DNA of 64,000 bases from an uncultured Prochlorococcus sp. (GTDB lineage: Bacteria > Cyanobacteriota > Cyanobacteriia > PCC-6307 > Cyanobiaceae), in NCBI GenBank assembly GCA_902525585.1, contig CABZHQ010000002.1:1-64000 (forward strand). The letters run 5' to 3'. The position numbers and the translations under genes are program-made. This document shows, piece after piece, positions 29,325-39,794 of this stretch. Numbering within the stretch: the stretch's first letter is position 1; each line of letters opens with the position of its first letter. The notes below the pieces were generated by a model. It was not told where the DNA came from, made no database searches, and saw only the letters and a program-made list of their open reading frames with translations.

Positions 29325-29882
29325 ATGATTAACTCTACTTATAAGAAATTACCGAAAGTAAATGCCTTGCTAATTATTGATATTCAGGGAAAAATAATTA
29401 GACCAATTTTTAATAGGGATTCAATAATCAAAAACATCAAAAAATTAATAAATGCTTACCAAATTTTAGAAGAGAACATATTTGTATCCGAACAGAACCC
29501 ACTTAAATTGGGTACAACGATCCCCGAATTATTGCCCAAAGTCGATTTCAAGAAAATTGAGAAGATGGAATTTAGCTTAGCTAATATAAAAGAATTTCTA
29601 AAAGAAATTAAAAATAAGAATATTACAAATTTAATAGTTTGTGGTATAGAAACTCATATTTGTATTCAACAAACAGTCCTAGATTGCTTAGAAAAAGGAT
29701 TTGAAGTTATTCTCATATCAGATGCTATGAGCAGTCGAAATAGGTTAGATCATGAAATAGCTTTACAGAGAATGATTCAGAAAGGTGCGATCTTAACAAC
29801 CACTGAATCAATAATCTTTGAATTATGCAAAACTGCAGATAGAAAAGAATTTAAAGAAATTAGAAAAATTATACTAAGTTAA
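29325..29882 (+). CDS. Isochorismatase-like hydrolase
   Basis: 'ALLIIDIQGKI', 'LIVCGIETHICIQQTVLDCLEKGFEVILISDAMSSR'. Confidence 0.88.
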   Translation: MINSTYKKLPKVNALLIIDIQGKIIRPIFNRDSIIKNIKKLINAYQILEENIFVSEQNPLKLGTTIPELLPKVDFKKIEKMEFSLANIKEFLKEIKNKNITNLIVCGIETHICIQQTVLDCLEKGFEVILISDAMSSRNRLDHEIALQRMIQKGAILTTTESIIFELCKTADRKEFKEIRKIILS

Positions 29883-29953
29883 AGAAAAATTAAGACTGGT
29901 TAGTTTTTTAGAGATAATTTAAAATTTTATTAGAGATAAATTTTTGATTTAAT

Positions 29954-30991
29954 TTGAATATGAAATTAGTTACTGAAAACTTCCTACTGGCAATATCTAT
30001 TTTTTTTATTGGAATTTTATTGTCGATAATAATTTCTAAACTTTCAAAAATATTTTTTAAAAAGATCTCCAAAAGGACAAAAACAAATTTCGATGATTTT
30101 ATTTTTGAGGTAATTGTTGGAATTATAAAACCTATAGGTTTCCTCCTCTCATTTTATTTTTCAATAGATTATTTTTTTGCGGACGAAGTAACTTTTATTT
30201 CTGTTTTATTGAATATTCAGAAATTGTTCATATTGGTAATAATTATAAAAGCTCTCAACAAAGTTTTAATCAGATCTTTAACAGAATCCACAGCAAAAAT
30301 TAACGATTCCTCAATCAGTTCAATGATATCTTCATTAACTCCACTGTTAAAAGCATTAACATGGACTATTGGTTCGATATTTTTCTTGCAAAATATAGGT
30401 GTTCAAATGACTGCAATTTGGGCCTTACTAAGTGCAGGTGGTATTGGTGCAGGATTAGCTTTGAAAGATCCAGTTCAAGAGTTTTTTGAATACATAACAA
30501 TCTTACTTGATAAGCCTTTTCAAAAAGGTGAATTTATAAAATCTGATGGTGTCCTCGGAATGGTTGAGAGAGTTGGAGTAAGATCCTCAAGGATAAGAAG
30601 TATTAATGGCGAAGTAATAGTAATGAGCAATAGCGCCCTAACAAATGGAATAATTTCAAATTACGCACAAATGGAAAAAAGAAGGTTAGTGCATAAATTA
30701 GGAGTTGTTTATGAAACTTCTCCAAAACTTATGAAATTGATTCCAATAATAATAAAAAAAATAGTTGAAGATACAAAAGATGCCTCTTTTGATAGATGTC
30801 ATTTCAAAGATTTCGGCGACTTCAGTCTTAACTTCGAACTTGTTTATTACATCCCAACAAATAATTATCTTGCTGCAATGGAGGCTCAACAATCTATAAA
30901 CTTAAGAATTATTGAGGAATTTGCAGTTAATAATATAGAGTTTGCATTCCCTACACAAACCTTAAATATTGAAAGTAACAAAGCCAAATGA
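29954..30991 (+). CDS. MscS family mechanosensitive ion channel
   Basis: 'SAGGIGAGLALKDPVQEFFEYITILLDKPFQKGEFIKSDGVLGMVERVGVRSSRIR'. Confidence 0.9.
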   Translation: MNMKLVTENFLLAISIFFIGILLSIIISKLSKIFFKKISKRTKTNFDDFIFEVIVGIIKPIGFLLSFYFSIDYFFADEVTFISVLLNIQKLFILVIIIKALNKVLIRSLTESTAKINDSSISSMISSLTPLLKALTWTIGSIFFLQNIGVQMTAIWALLSAGGIGAGLALKDPVQEFFEYITILLDKPFQKGEFIKSDGVLGMVERVGVRSSRIRSINGEVIVMSNSALTNGIISNYAQMEKRRLVHKLGVVYETSPKLMKLIPIIIKKIVEDTKDASFDRCHFKDFGDFSLNFELVYYIPTNNYLAAMEAQQSINLRIIEEFAVNNIEFAFPTQTLNIESNKAK

Positions 30992-31963
30992 TCTACAAAT
31001 CTCCTCACTTAAAATCCAGAGTTTTGAAGCTAACTCTGAATTATTTGCCTCATCACTAACCTTACTTTCAACTAATTTATGTTTTTTAAAAGATATAAGT
31101 TTATTACTTAAATGAACGTAACCAATATTATTAAAATTTGAATCAAAAACAATTTCAGAAAGAATCTTACCAGCATTTTCTACACTTTCAGAAATTCCTA
31201 AAATATTTTTCGCAACTTTAGAAAAAATAAAATATCCAGAAAGATTAAAACGTTTGCTATATCTAAAGAAACCTGAATCATCATCTGGGATTACAAGACC
31301 AGGAGCCCAAGTAATTACAGAAATTTTACTAGAGGATATTTTTAATTTTTTTACAAGTTCTTTGGCAAACAAAATATTACATAATTTACTATTTTTATAA
31401 GATTCATCAGCATTAAAATTTAAAAATTTACCAGTAACTTTCTTTCTAAAATCAATTAGATTATTCAGCCCTGCTTTCTTTCCTATATTTCCACCTGAGC
31501 TTTTAGGGTCGTGAACATCTGATGATGTAATAATGATTCTTGATTCTTCATTATCTCTAACAAAATCTTTTAAGACGTTAATCAAGTAAAAATGTGAAAG
31601 ATGATTAACCGCAAACGTTAGCTCTACCCCTTGTTTTGATACTTTAGGGTAAAAAGAACCTGTATATTGCAATCCTGCATTTAAAACAATTACATCTAAA
31701 AAAATCCTTCTACTGTTAAAGTAATTTTTAATTTTTTTAATATTCTCTAAATCTGAAAGATCACAATTTTCAATAATTTTTAAAGATTTACTAAGGTAAT
31801 TTTTATCAAAATATTTCTCAATTTTTTTGATAAATTCATTCTTTCTAAATTCGTTTTTTATAACAACATATAAATTATTTTTCTTCTTTAGTAAGTTAAT
31901 AATAGCAAAAAAACCAATACCTGAATTACCTCCAGTCATTAGAATATTTTTATTTTTAAACAT
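30962..31963 (-). CDS. Short-chain dehydrogenase, protochlorophyllide-reductase-like
   Basis: 'MTGGNSGIGFFAIINLLKK', 'NAGLQYTGSFYPKVSKQGVELTFAVNHLSHFYL', 'YKNSKLCNILFAKEL'. Confidence 0.8.
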   Translation of the reverse strand: MFKNKNILMTGGNSGIGFFAIINLLKKKNNLYVVIKNEFRKNEFIKKIEKYFDKNYLSKSLKIIENCDLSDLENIKKIKNYFNSRRIFLDVIVLNAGLQYTGSFYPKVSKQGVELTFAVNHLSHFYLINVLKDFVRDNEESRIIITSSDVHDPKSSGGNIGKKAGLNNLIDFRKKVTGKFLNFNADESYKNSKLCNILFAKELVKKLKISSSKISVITWAPGLVIPDDDSGFFRYSKRFNLSGYFIFSKVAKNILGISESVENAGKILSEIVFDSNFNNIGYVHLSNKLISFKKHKLVESKVSDEANNSELASKLWILSEEICRSFGFVTFNI

Positions 31964-32188
31964 TAAAATTTCTCTATATTTTTTTATAATAAAAAAAAAT
32001 AGATAAGTTTTTTTTTTTTGTAATCTTATAAATTATTGTTAAAACACTGAAAACATATTCACTAGTAATTGAGTAATTTGATTATTATTAATCTACTCTC
32101 GTTACAAGTATTGGATGAAATATAAAAAACCAATCGCAGAAATAATATTTTATTCCCTTAATTTATTTAATTATAAAATTTATATTTA

Positions 32189-33472
32189 ATGTCAAAAGAA
32201 AGCATGCCAGATGTTCTTGTTTTGGGTGCAGGGCCTGCAGGCATGGCAATTGCATCAGCTTTAGGAAAGGAACAATTAGATGTAGAAGTTCTTTCTCCAA
32301 ATGGACCAGATGAACCTTGGCCAAACACTTATGGCATTTGGGGGGAAGAAGTTGATCAACTTGGGCTTCAGGATTTACTTGAATATAGATGGAAGAATAC
32401 TGTAAGTTTTTTTGGGCATGGTGCTTTAGAAGAACAGGATGACGAGAACAAAGCCACAGAGCATTCTCTAGATTATGGACTATTTGATAAGGAGAAACTC
32501 CACAATTTTTGGTTTAATGAATGCAATAAGTCTTTTATTAAATGGCATCAAGGCTATGCAAACAATATACATTTTGAAAAATATAAAAGTACAGTAACTA
32601 CAAAAGATGGCAATACTTACTCTGCAAGATTAGTAATAGATGCAACAGGATATGATCCTGTTTTTCTTAAATTAAAATCTTGTGGTCCTTTAGCAGTACA
32701 AACTTGTTATGGAATAGTAGGTAATTTTAGTAAACCTCCGCTGAAAAAAGGACAGTTTGTATTAATGGATTATAGAAATGATCATCTTAATGAAGAGCAA
32801 AGAAAAGAACCGCCCACTTTTCTTTATGCCATGGATATGGGAAATGGGAAATATTTTCTTGAAGAAACATCTCTTGGTTTAGTAAATCCTCTTACAATGG
32901 AAAATTTAAAAGAGAGACTCGAGAAGAGGCTTTCTTATCGAAATATATCTATTACAAGCATGCAACACGAAGAGCTTGGGTTGTTTCTTCCAATGAATAT
33001 GCCAATACCAGATTTCAAACAACAAATACTTGGATATGGTGGTGCTGCTTCAATGGTACATCCTGCATCCGGATACTTAATTGGTAATGTTTTAAGAAGA
33101 GCTCCACTTGTTGCAAAAACAGTAGCAGAAGCAATTAAAAACAAGAATCTTAGCACCTATCATATTGCAAGAAAAGGTTGGGAAACTTTATGGTCAAAAG
33201 AATTAATTAGAAAGAAATCACTTTACCAATTTGGATTAGAAAAACTCATGAGGTTTGACGAAAAACTATTAAGAGAATTTTTTGGCAGTTTTTTCCAACT
33301 ACCTAAAAATCAATGGTATGGTTTTCTAACTGATACTCTCTCCTTAAAAGAGATTGTATATGCTATGTGCATAATGTTTATAAAGGCTCCATGGAGTGTA
33401 AAGAAAGGTCTGATGATTATGCATGGTAGAGAGTTTAAAATGTTGCTTAGGATAATATTTCCAAATATATAG
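32189..33472 (+). CDS. Lycopene cyclase (CrtL type)
   Basis: 'DVLVLGAGPAGMAIASALGKEQLDVEVLSPNGPDEPWPNTYGIWGEEVDQLGL', 'GYGGAASMVHPASGYLIGNVLRRAPLVA'; beta versus epsilon not resolved. Confidence 0.9.
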   Translation: MSKESMPDVLVLGAGPAGMAIASALGKEQLDVEVLSPNGPDEPWPNTYGIWGEEVDQLGLQDLLEYRWKNTVSFFGHGALEEQDDENKATEHSLDYGLFDKEKLHNFWFNECNKSFIKWHQGYANNIHFEKYKSTVTTKDGNTYSARLVIDATGYDPVFLKLKSCGPLAVQTCYGIVGNFSKPPLKKGQFVLMDYRNDHLNEEQRKEPPTFLYAMDMGNGKYFLEETSLGLVNPLTMENLKERLEKRLSYRNISITSMQHEELGLFLPMNMPIPDFKQQILGYGGAASMVHPASGYLIGNVLRRAPLVAKTVAEAIKNKNLSTYHIARKGWETLWSKELIRKKSLYQFGLEKLMRFDEKLLREFFGSFFQLPKNQWYGFLTDTLSLKEIVYAMCIMFIKAPWSVKKGLMIMHGREFKMLLRIIFPNI

Positions 33473-33479
33473 TTTCAAA

Positions 33480-34187
33480 ATGAGAACAATACTTATAAGC
33501 GGAGCTAGTAGAGGTATTGGCTTAAATATTGCTTATAAAGAATTAAAAGAAGGCAACAGAATTAGTGTTGGCATTAGAAATCTAGAATCATTAAATGGAA
33601 GTGTTATTGATCCAAATAAATGGCCAAAAGGGAGAATTATAATTAACAAATATGATGCATTAAACAAAATATCAGCCAAAAATTGGATAAAAAATACGGT
33701 AGATGAATTTGGAGGATTTGATTCAGTAATAAATTGTTCTGGAGTATTATCAAAAGTTCCTTTTTTATTCAAAGATGGCGATGAAGAAGACATTTTAAAT
33801 ACACTAAATATCAACTTTTTGGCAATTTGGAATTTATGTAGGCTTTCTTGGGATCATTTATGCACCTCAGGCAGAGGAAGAATTATTGTTTTAGTTTCAA
33901 TGAGTGGCAAAAGATCTAAAGGGGATTTAGCAGCTTATTCTTCTTCAAAGTTTGCTTTGATGGGATTATGCCAAACAATGAAAAATAAAGGTTGGGATAA
34001 AAATATAAGGATTTCAGCAATTTGCCCAAGTTGGGTTAATACAGAAATGGCTCAAAACATCTCTTCCCTAGACAAATCAAGCATGACACAACCTGAAGAT
34101 ATTGCTGAAATATGCTCAACTATTCTGAAGTTACCTACCCAATCAGTTCCATTTGAAATTGCCTTAAATTGTAATTATGAAATTTAA
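33480..34187 (+). CDS. Short-chain dehydrogenase/reductase
   Basis: 'ILISGASRGIGLNIAYK', 'YSSSKFALMGLCQTMK'. Confidence 0.9.
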   Translation: MRTILISGASRGIGLNIAYKELKEGNRISVGIRNLESLNGSVIDPNKWPKGRIIINKYDALNKISAKNWIKNTVDEFGGFDSVINCSGVLSKVPFLFKDGDEEDILNTLNINFLAIWNLCRLSWDHLCTSGRGRIIVLVSMSGKRSKGDLAAYSSSKFALMGLCQTMKNKGWDKNIRISAICPSWVNTEMAQNISSLDKSSMTQPEDIAEICSTILKLPTQSVPFEIALNCNYEI

Positions 34188-34726
34188 CCTAATTTGAAAA
34201 TTAAGTAAGCCATTGAGAGCATTGCGATTGCTATAAGTAAGCCTTTAATTCTATTTGTTAATAATGAAAAAAGAGATAAATCTTCAGAAAAGTATCCACC
34301 AAAACTACCCGTAATGAATAATATAACCATTGGTAGAGATGCCATGCCAAAAGAATAAGATATAGCTTTTACAAATCCAAAATTCAGATAATTAAATATA
34401 AAGGAACTTAATGAAAACAATAAAAAAGATGCAAATAAAGTAATGGAAACTTCAGCGTCTAAAGTGTGAGGTAAGCTACCCTTTAATTCAAATTGCTTTT
34501 TGCATTCTCTTATTTGTCTTTTAGAAAGATTTAAATAACCAGTTTCAGGAATTCTTTGCGACTTATATTTTCTTAGTAATCTTGCTTCAAGAGTTTCGGG
34601 CTCCTTTGTCATAATTGACGTTAATAATTCATCTGGTTTTAATTTCTTAATTTTCTTTTCAAGATTATCCGTTTTACCAATTCTATAAAGATCTCCTACT
34701 CTTATAAGGTAAACATATCCCGACAT
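34184..34726 (-). CDS. GIY-YIG/T5orf172-type domain fused to transmembrane helices
   Basis: 'GYVYLIRVGDLYRIGKTDNLEKKIKKLKPDEL...EARLLRKYKSQRIPETGYLNLSKRQI' then hydrophobic helices. Confidence 0.75.
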   Translation of the reverse strand: MSGYVYLIRVGDLYRIGKTDNLEKKIKKLKPDELLTSIMTKEPETLEARLLRKYKSQRIPETGYLNLSKRQIRECKKQFELKGSLPHTLDAEVSITLFASFLLFSLSSFIFNYLNFGFVKAISYSFGMASLPMVILFITGSFGGYFSEDLSLFSLLTNRIKGLLIAIAMLSMAYLIFKLG

Positions 34727-34801
34727 TTGCGTTGTAAAATTAAATCTATATCTTATTTAAATAATACTAAAAGAATTTAGTAAATTAAAAGTTTTTACAA
34801 A

Positions 34802-35458
34802 ATGAAAAATGAAATTCTATATTCATTTCGAAGATGTCCGTATGCAATTCGTGCTAGATGGGCTCTAATAATTTGTGAAATAAAAGTAGAGATAAGAGAA
34901 ATTGATTTAAAAAATAAAGCTCAAGATTTTCTAAATCAATCAAAAACAAAAACGGTTCCGATACTTATTAAAAAAAATAATGAAGTTATTGAAGAAAGTC
35001 TTGAAATCATCTTATGGGCACTCTCGGAATCAAAAAAAGAAAACATTAAATTAATTTATTTACCTGATAACAAAAAGAAAGATATTTTTGAAATAATTAA
35101 TGAAAACGATAATGAATTCAAATATCATTTAGATCGATTTAAATATTCCACAAGATATGAAAATAGTAATGAAGAATTACATTACTCAAATGCAATTAAA
35201 TTTATTAATAAATGGAACGAACTTCTTACAGTGAACAAATACTTTTTTGGAGATAACCCTACAATCGCTGATTGGTCTATTTGGCCTTTTGTAAGACAAT
35301 TTAAAATCGCTTGTGAAAGTCAAAAAAGAACAAATTATTTTGAGCCCTCAATAAAAAAATGGTTAGATTCCTTCGAAAAGGATAAAGATTTTAAATCCTT
35401 AATGTATAAGTACGAATTATGGGGACCAAATTCTAGAAAGAACTATTTCCCCTCATAA
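34802..35458 (+). CDS. Glutathione S-transferase family protein
   Basis: 'LYSFRRCPYAIRARWALIICEIKVEIREIDLKNK'. Confidence 0.85.
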   Translation: MKNEILYSFRRCPYAIRARWALIICEIKVEIREIDLKNKAQDFLNQSKTKTVPILIKKNNEVIEESLEIILWALSESKKENIKLIYLPDNKKKDIFEIINENDNEFKYHLDRFKYSTRYENSNEELHYSNAIKFINKWNELLTVNKYFFGDNPTIADWSIWPFVRQFKIACESQKRTNYFEPSIKKWLDSFEKDKDFKSLMYKYELWGPNSRKNYFPS

Positions 35459-35719
35459 TTAGCTTTCTAAAAACTTCCTTTTTTCAATTATCCGTGCTAA
35501 CTCCAAAAAATATCCTGCAGTTCTAAATTTTCCAATATTTTTTTCCTTAAAATCAAGGTCACTTCTGATTTCAGCAGCTTCCGCCATAAGCAAATCCAAA
35601 TCATTTGATCCAAGACTGTATAATTCACCAAGTTCGATTTCCCTTCCGAGTAAATGACTCCTAAACCACTTGCCTTTATTTTCTTGCGGTGGAATATCAT
35701 AGGGAGTAAATGACATCAA
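35459..35719 (-). CDS. Conserved hypothetical protein
   Basis: 86-aa ORF in core position. Confidence 0.55.
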   Translation of the reverse strand: MMSFTPYDIPPQENKGKWFRSHLLGREIELGELYSLGSNDLDLLMAEAAEIRSDLDFKEKNIGKFRTAGYFLELARIIEKRKFLES

Positions 35720-35752
35720 AATAAAATTTAAGCTTTTACCATTCTAGGGTTT

Positions 35753-37135
35753 TTATGAAAACTTTTTCATCTCTATTCTATTAAAAATAAATGCAATGAA
35801 AAGAATTGCGAATGTAATTAGGGCACAAATTTCAGTCCAATACTCTAACCCAATTTTAGAAATCATTAATGGTGCAAGAACTGTGAAAAGTCCCCCAGAA
35901 AGAATTAGCTGAGCGAATAGCTGTTTTGACGTAAAAATTGGTAAAGTTTTAGAAATATTTTTTGGATCCGCAAGCCTTAAAAGAAGTAATCCAGAAGCTA
36001 CTACACCTGTAGAATTTCCAAACTCTATCAAACTTTTTTCAAACCAATAATCATCAAAAATAAAGTATGCAAAATAAGCAATGCAGATTAAATTCCAAAA
36101 TAAACCGAAAATAGTAAACACTAAAATAAGTATCCAATTATCAAAAACAACTCCAATATCTAAACTAGCCATAGCTGTAAAAATCAATAAGTCTGTAGAT
36201 AAAATACCAATCTCCCTTTGCAAAATATTTGAAATAAATTCTGTTTTTTTTGTTTTCTCTAAAATATATCTTATAAGAAGTGAACCTATAAGAATAAAAG
36301 GGAATACTGGTAGCGAAAAAATAATTTCCTTCGAAAAATCACCAAAAGAACTTGAAACGTACCTTAAAAATTTAAGGAGGAACACACCAAAAGAAATTGC
36401 CAACCCGGAGAAACCAAGATTTATTATAAAAATTCTTAAATCTGCAAAAATTTCTATCCTATTTTTTTCCTTTAGATGTTCTTTTTGTTCAAGAATTTCC
36501 TCAGTATCTGAAAGACCTAAAGTCCTCCCAAAAAAAATAAATATGCTACCCAATATTGAAGAGGATAAAAGACCCATTGTTGCCATAGCCAAACCAAGAT
36601 CTAAACCATTTGGAAAACCTAGTTTACTAAAACTTTCACCGATTATTGATGCAGCTCCATGACCTCCCTCAAAACCAACCTCTATTAAACATCCCATTAG
36701 AGGGTTTGTATCCATAGATGGAGGCAGAAAATATTTAACAACTAGACCGCCAACAAAAAATTGTCCGAAACCTAGGGAAAGAGCTAATAGAAATTGATTA
36801 AAAATTGGCTTAACTAAACCATTTATATTCGGAATTGGTCTCCCCATCATTAAAGTTGCGAAGACTAATGATAAAAGAGGAGTAGGAAAATTACTCCAAA
36901 CATTAATTGTTTCTTTTGGTAAAAGGTGTATCGCTCCAAATGGGCCTATAGATATACCTAAAATTCCTGATATAACTGCTATCGGTAATCCAAACCTCTC
37001 AAGTTTAACAGCCAGCTTAAGTTTCCGCCCAAAAATCAACAAAAAGAATATAGTTAACAAACCCAAAAAACTTATAAAAAGAGAATTTGAAAAAATATCA
37101 TTATTCTGTAGAGAAAAAATATTCAATGATTTCAA
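35753..37135 (-). CDS. Sodium/glutamate symporter-like membrane protein (GltS family)
   Basis: 'GCLIEVGFEGGHGAASIIGESFSKLGFPNGLDLGLAMATMGLL' GltS signature-like; many TM helices. Confidence 0.8.
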   Translation of the reverse strand: MKSLNIFSLQNNDIFSNSLFISFLGLLTIFFLLIFGRKLKLAVKLERFGLPIAVISGILGISIGPFGAIHLLPKETINVWSNFPTPLLSLVFATLMMGRPIPNINGLVKPIFNQFLLALSLGFGQFFVGGLVVKYFLPPSMDTNPLMGCLIEVGFEGGHGAASIIGESFSKLGFPNGLDLGLAMATMGLLSSSILGSIFIFFGRTLGLSDTEEILEQKEHLKEKNRIEIFADLRIFIINLGFSGLAISFGVFLLKFLRYVSSSFGDFSKEIIFSLPVFPFILIGSLLIRYILEKTKKTEFISNILQREIGILSTDLLIFTAMASLDIGVVFDNWILILVFTIFGLFWNLICIAYFAYFIFDDYWFEKSLIEFGNSTGVVASGLLLLRLADPKNISKTLPIFTSKQLFAQLILSGGLFTVLAPLMISKIGLEYWTEICALITFAILFIAFIFNRIEMKKFS

Positions 37136-37183
37136 AAAAATATAATTATAAATCTAAATTAATAAACTAAATTTTTCAAATAA

Positions 37184-37210
37184 AAAAGACTCCTTTAAGA
37201 GGAGCCTTTG
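37184..37210 (-). terminator. Intrinsic terminator downstream of pcb
   Basis: On the minus strand GGCTCCT-CTTAA-AGGAGTC followed by T-run. Confidence 0.65.
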
Positions 37211-37233
37211 AATACAGTAATAGAATTTGAGAA

Positions 37234-38292
37234 TTAATCTTTAAGAGTAATTGTTGCACTATCAATATTACTAATAGCATTAGTTACTCTCTTGAAATCA
37301 AAGCCCAATGCTCTAAGAGCATGCCAAAGATGGCCTTGAATAAAGAAGAAACCAAAGTAATAGTGAACATTAGCTAACCATGCCCTTGATGTAAATTCCC
37401 CATCAGGGAGATCAACAGTATCTACCCAATAAGGAGAAATACTAAATTTCAATTCAAGTGGTTCGCCAAAGAATTCAGTTGGATAAACAGTTGTGTTAGC
37501 TGCACTCCAGAAAGCCGCAATGATAGCCATCCAACCTATACCTGCTAATGACCAAGATAAAACAGCTTCGGCTGATAGAAGACCTTTACCTTTGAACTTA
37601 GTAAATTCTCCTACCTGCTTAGTAGCGATATGCCATGCACCACCTGTTATCTCGACAAAAGCTAAGAATGCATGACCACCCATAACCTCTTCAAGACTAT
37701 CAATAGTCAAAAAGTCTGTTTGATGATTCCAAATTTTTGCTAAGTTTAATTCGTATTCAACTTGTCTTACAGCACCAATAGCTGGATCATAAATCCCATG
37801 GACTCTGGCCCATTCAACAAAAGCAATAACTGCAAATCCTAAGAAGAGAAGATGATGTCCAAGAATAAATGTCAATTTGTCAGGATTATCCCATTCAATA
37901 TTGAATTTTCTTGCTCTGGCAATATCTGAATCTTCTAAATTTCCTGGTAGAAGTAGAGAGTGTAAAAGTCCTCCAGCAGCTAAAACCATTGAAGAAACTA
38001 AGTGTACTATTGCTATTGCAAGTACAGGTTTGGTATCTCCCATCGCAACGCCATTAGCGTCAAACCCTATCCCTAGAGTTGCTAAGTGAGGAAGAACAAT
38101 TAAAGGTTGATGACCCATAGGAACACTAGGATCAAATCGTGAAAGTTCAAAAAGGGTGAAAGCACCAGCCCAGAAAACAATTAATCCTGCATGAGCAACA
38201 TGAGCAGCGATAAATTTTCCTGAGCGATTAGCTACACCTGAATTTCCAGCCCACCACCCGTAAGTGGTATCTGGATTACCGTAGGTTTGCAT
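37234..38292 (-). CDS. pcb: Prochlorophyte chlorophyll a/b-binding light-harvesting protein (Pcb/CP43-like)
   Basis: '[60 protein letters not shown]' and six-helix CP43-like sequence, 352 aa. Confidence 0.97.
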   Translation of the reverse strand: MQTYGNPDTTYGWWAGNSGVANRSGKFIAAHVAHAGLIVFWAGAFTLFELSRFDPSVPMGHQPLIVLPHLATLGIGFDANGVAMGDTKPVLAIAIVHLVSSMVLAAGGLLHSLLLPGNLEDSDIARARKFNIEWDNPDKLTFILGHHLLFLGFAVIAFVEWARVHGIYDPAIGAVRQVEYELNLAKIWNHQTDFLTIDSLEEVMGGHAFLAFVEITGGAWHIATKQVGEFTKFKGKGLLSAEAVLSWSLAGIGWMAIIAAFWSAANTTVYPTEFFGEPLELKFSISPYWVDTVDLPDGEFTSRAWLANVHYYFGFFFIQGHLWHALRALGFDFKRVTNAISNIDSATITLKD

Positions 38293-38608
38293 TTAGGAAA
38301 TGATTAGCTTAAACGTTCTGAGAATACTTTAATTTTCATCAAACAGTTGAATTCACAACAAAATTGTAAAAATTAGTAATCCTAAAAAAAAAAAATTAAT
38401 TAATTTACGAAACCATTAAATATAAAAGAAGTTAGATTTCATAAGTAAAGTTATTGCTAGAGAATAGATTACATATTAAATAAAAGGTAAAAATTTTTTT
38501 TTAAATTTCTTTTTGCTGACATTAAACGATGTTTTGTTTCATTAAAACACTAATTTTGTTGCCTCATTCAAAAACAATTATTAAAAAGGGGATAAGACAT
38601 CTAATCTC

Positions 38609-38785
38609 ATGAATATTTCTGAAGGGTCTTCAAGAAAAATTTCACTAGAAATGAAATCTGAAGTTCATTACAAAAAAGCTGCAAAATCCTACAGGAAATC
38701 ACAACAATATATGAAAATGATTAATTTATACCCTACTTTACAAAATACCCTAATTGAATGTAGGGATGAGAATTTAATCGAATAG
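38609..38785 (+). CDS. Small hypothetical protein (58 aa)
   Basis: ATG...TAG: MNISEGSSRKISLEMKSEVHYKKAAKSYRKSQQYMKMINLYPTLQNTLIECRDENLIE; below ORF-track cut-off. Confidence 0.35.
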   Translation: MNISEGSSRKISLEMKSEVHYKKAAKSYRKSQQYMKMINLYPTLQNTLIECRDENLIE

Positions 38786-38827
38786 TAATTTTATATATCT
38801 TTCTATGTATTCAAAAAAAACATTCTT

Positions 38828-39061
38828 TTAGGCTGCAATATTATCGTTTTCTTCAAAATAAGACTTACTAATAATAGTTTTACACTTTTTTAAATTATAA
38901 AGAGCTTTTGGCTTCCAAGGTTTCTTTTGACCCAGCGGAGAGCTTTTCCAATGAATTCCTGGCTTAAGTATTCCATTTTCACGTAAAAAAGAAAGTTTAA
39001 TTTCAGTTATTCCTAATTTTTCTGCGGTCAATTCAGATGAAATCCAGATATCCCCTAACAT
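38828..39061 (-). CDS. Small excisionase/MerR-like DNA-binding protein
   Basis: 'WISSELTAEKLGITEIKLSFLRENGILKPGIHWKSSP' HTH-like. Confidence 0.55.
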   Translation of the reverse strand: MLGDIWISSELTAEKLGITEIKLSFLRENGILKPGIHWKSSPLGQKKPWKPKALYNLKKCKTIISKSYFEENDNIAA

Positions 39062-39198
39062 TGAATTTAAGTAAATATTATTAATCCTTGATAACGTTAA
39101 TTTTATTTTTATGAAAGGGGTAAAATTTTTAAATAATTATTAAGTAAAGCAAAACCTAGTATTTTTAAGGAAAAGTGATTTAAAGGATATGTATCAAA

Positions 39199-39498
39199 TT
39201 AAGAAATATTAAATACAGAATCTTCATTAACGAATATCTCATTCATATCTTCAACCTTATTAGTGGATTTAAAGTAAATATATTCTTTAGTAATCGATTT
39301 ATGTTTTGGAAGTTTGATCCAACCTTTATACCAATTCCCACTATTTATTAATTCTTCGTAAGTAGTTTTTAAATTTATTTCGGAATCAAGTACAGATACC
39401 ATCAAAAAAATAATATTTCCTTTTTCTTTAGCCTCATTTACCAAAACAAAATGTCTTAATCCTTTTATGGGTTTATTAGAAGTCCAGAAGTTTTCCAT
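39199..39498 (-). CDS. Trp-rich conserved hypothetical protein (TIGR02450-like)
   Basis: 'FWTSNKPIKGLRHFVLVN...NWYKGWIKLP'. Confidence 0.6.
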   Translation of the reverse strand: MENFWTSNKPIKGLRHFVLVNEAKEKGNIIFLMVSVLDSEINLKTTYEELINSGNWYKGWIKLPKHKSITKEYIYFKSTNKVEDMNEIFVNEDSVFNIS

Positions 39499-39500
39499 AA

Positions 39501-39794
39501 TTATTTTTTCTTTATGTTTCTTGCCGCATTTTCTCTAGATATTTTTTTATATTCTTTTCTAATTTCTTCTAATAAAAGTTTTCTTCTATCCCTATAATCA
39601 ACAGAATCTTTTTTTGATAAGTTATATCGCTCTTTTTTGGTTAAATTCATCCAATTATTAAGATTCTTCTTATTGAAAGTTATTAATTTTTTAGATTTAA
39701 AAACTTTTTGTTTTCTATTTAATTTAAAAAAATATCTTAAATTTAAAAAACTTATTATAAAAAGAAAAATTATTACTAACTTCAAGAGCATCAC
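39501..39794 (-). CDS. Small membrane-anchored basic hypothetical protein
   Basis: N-terminal hydrophobic helix; 4-bp overlap with hisS start/stop region. Confidence 0.5.
   Translation of the reverse strand: MMLLKLVIIFLFIISFLNLRYFFKLNRKQKVFKSKKLITFNKKNLNNWMNLTKKERYNLSKKDSVDYRDRRKLLLEEIRKEYKKISRENAARNIKKK

Noticed and set aside
36081-36662. 193-aa plus-strand ORF
   Set aside because: Antisense to the GltS-like transporter; Lys/Ile-rich composition typical of a mirror frame of a membrane-protein gene.
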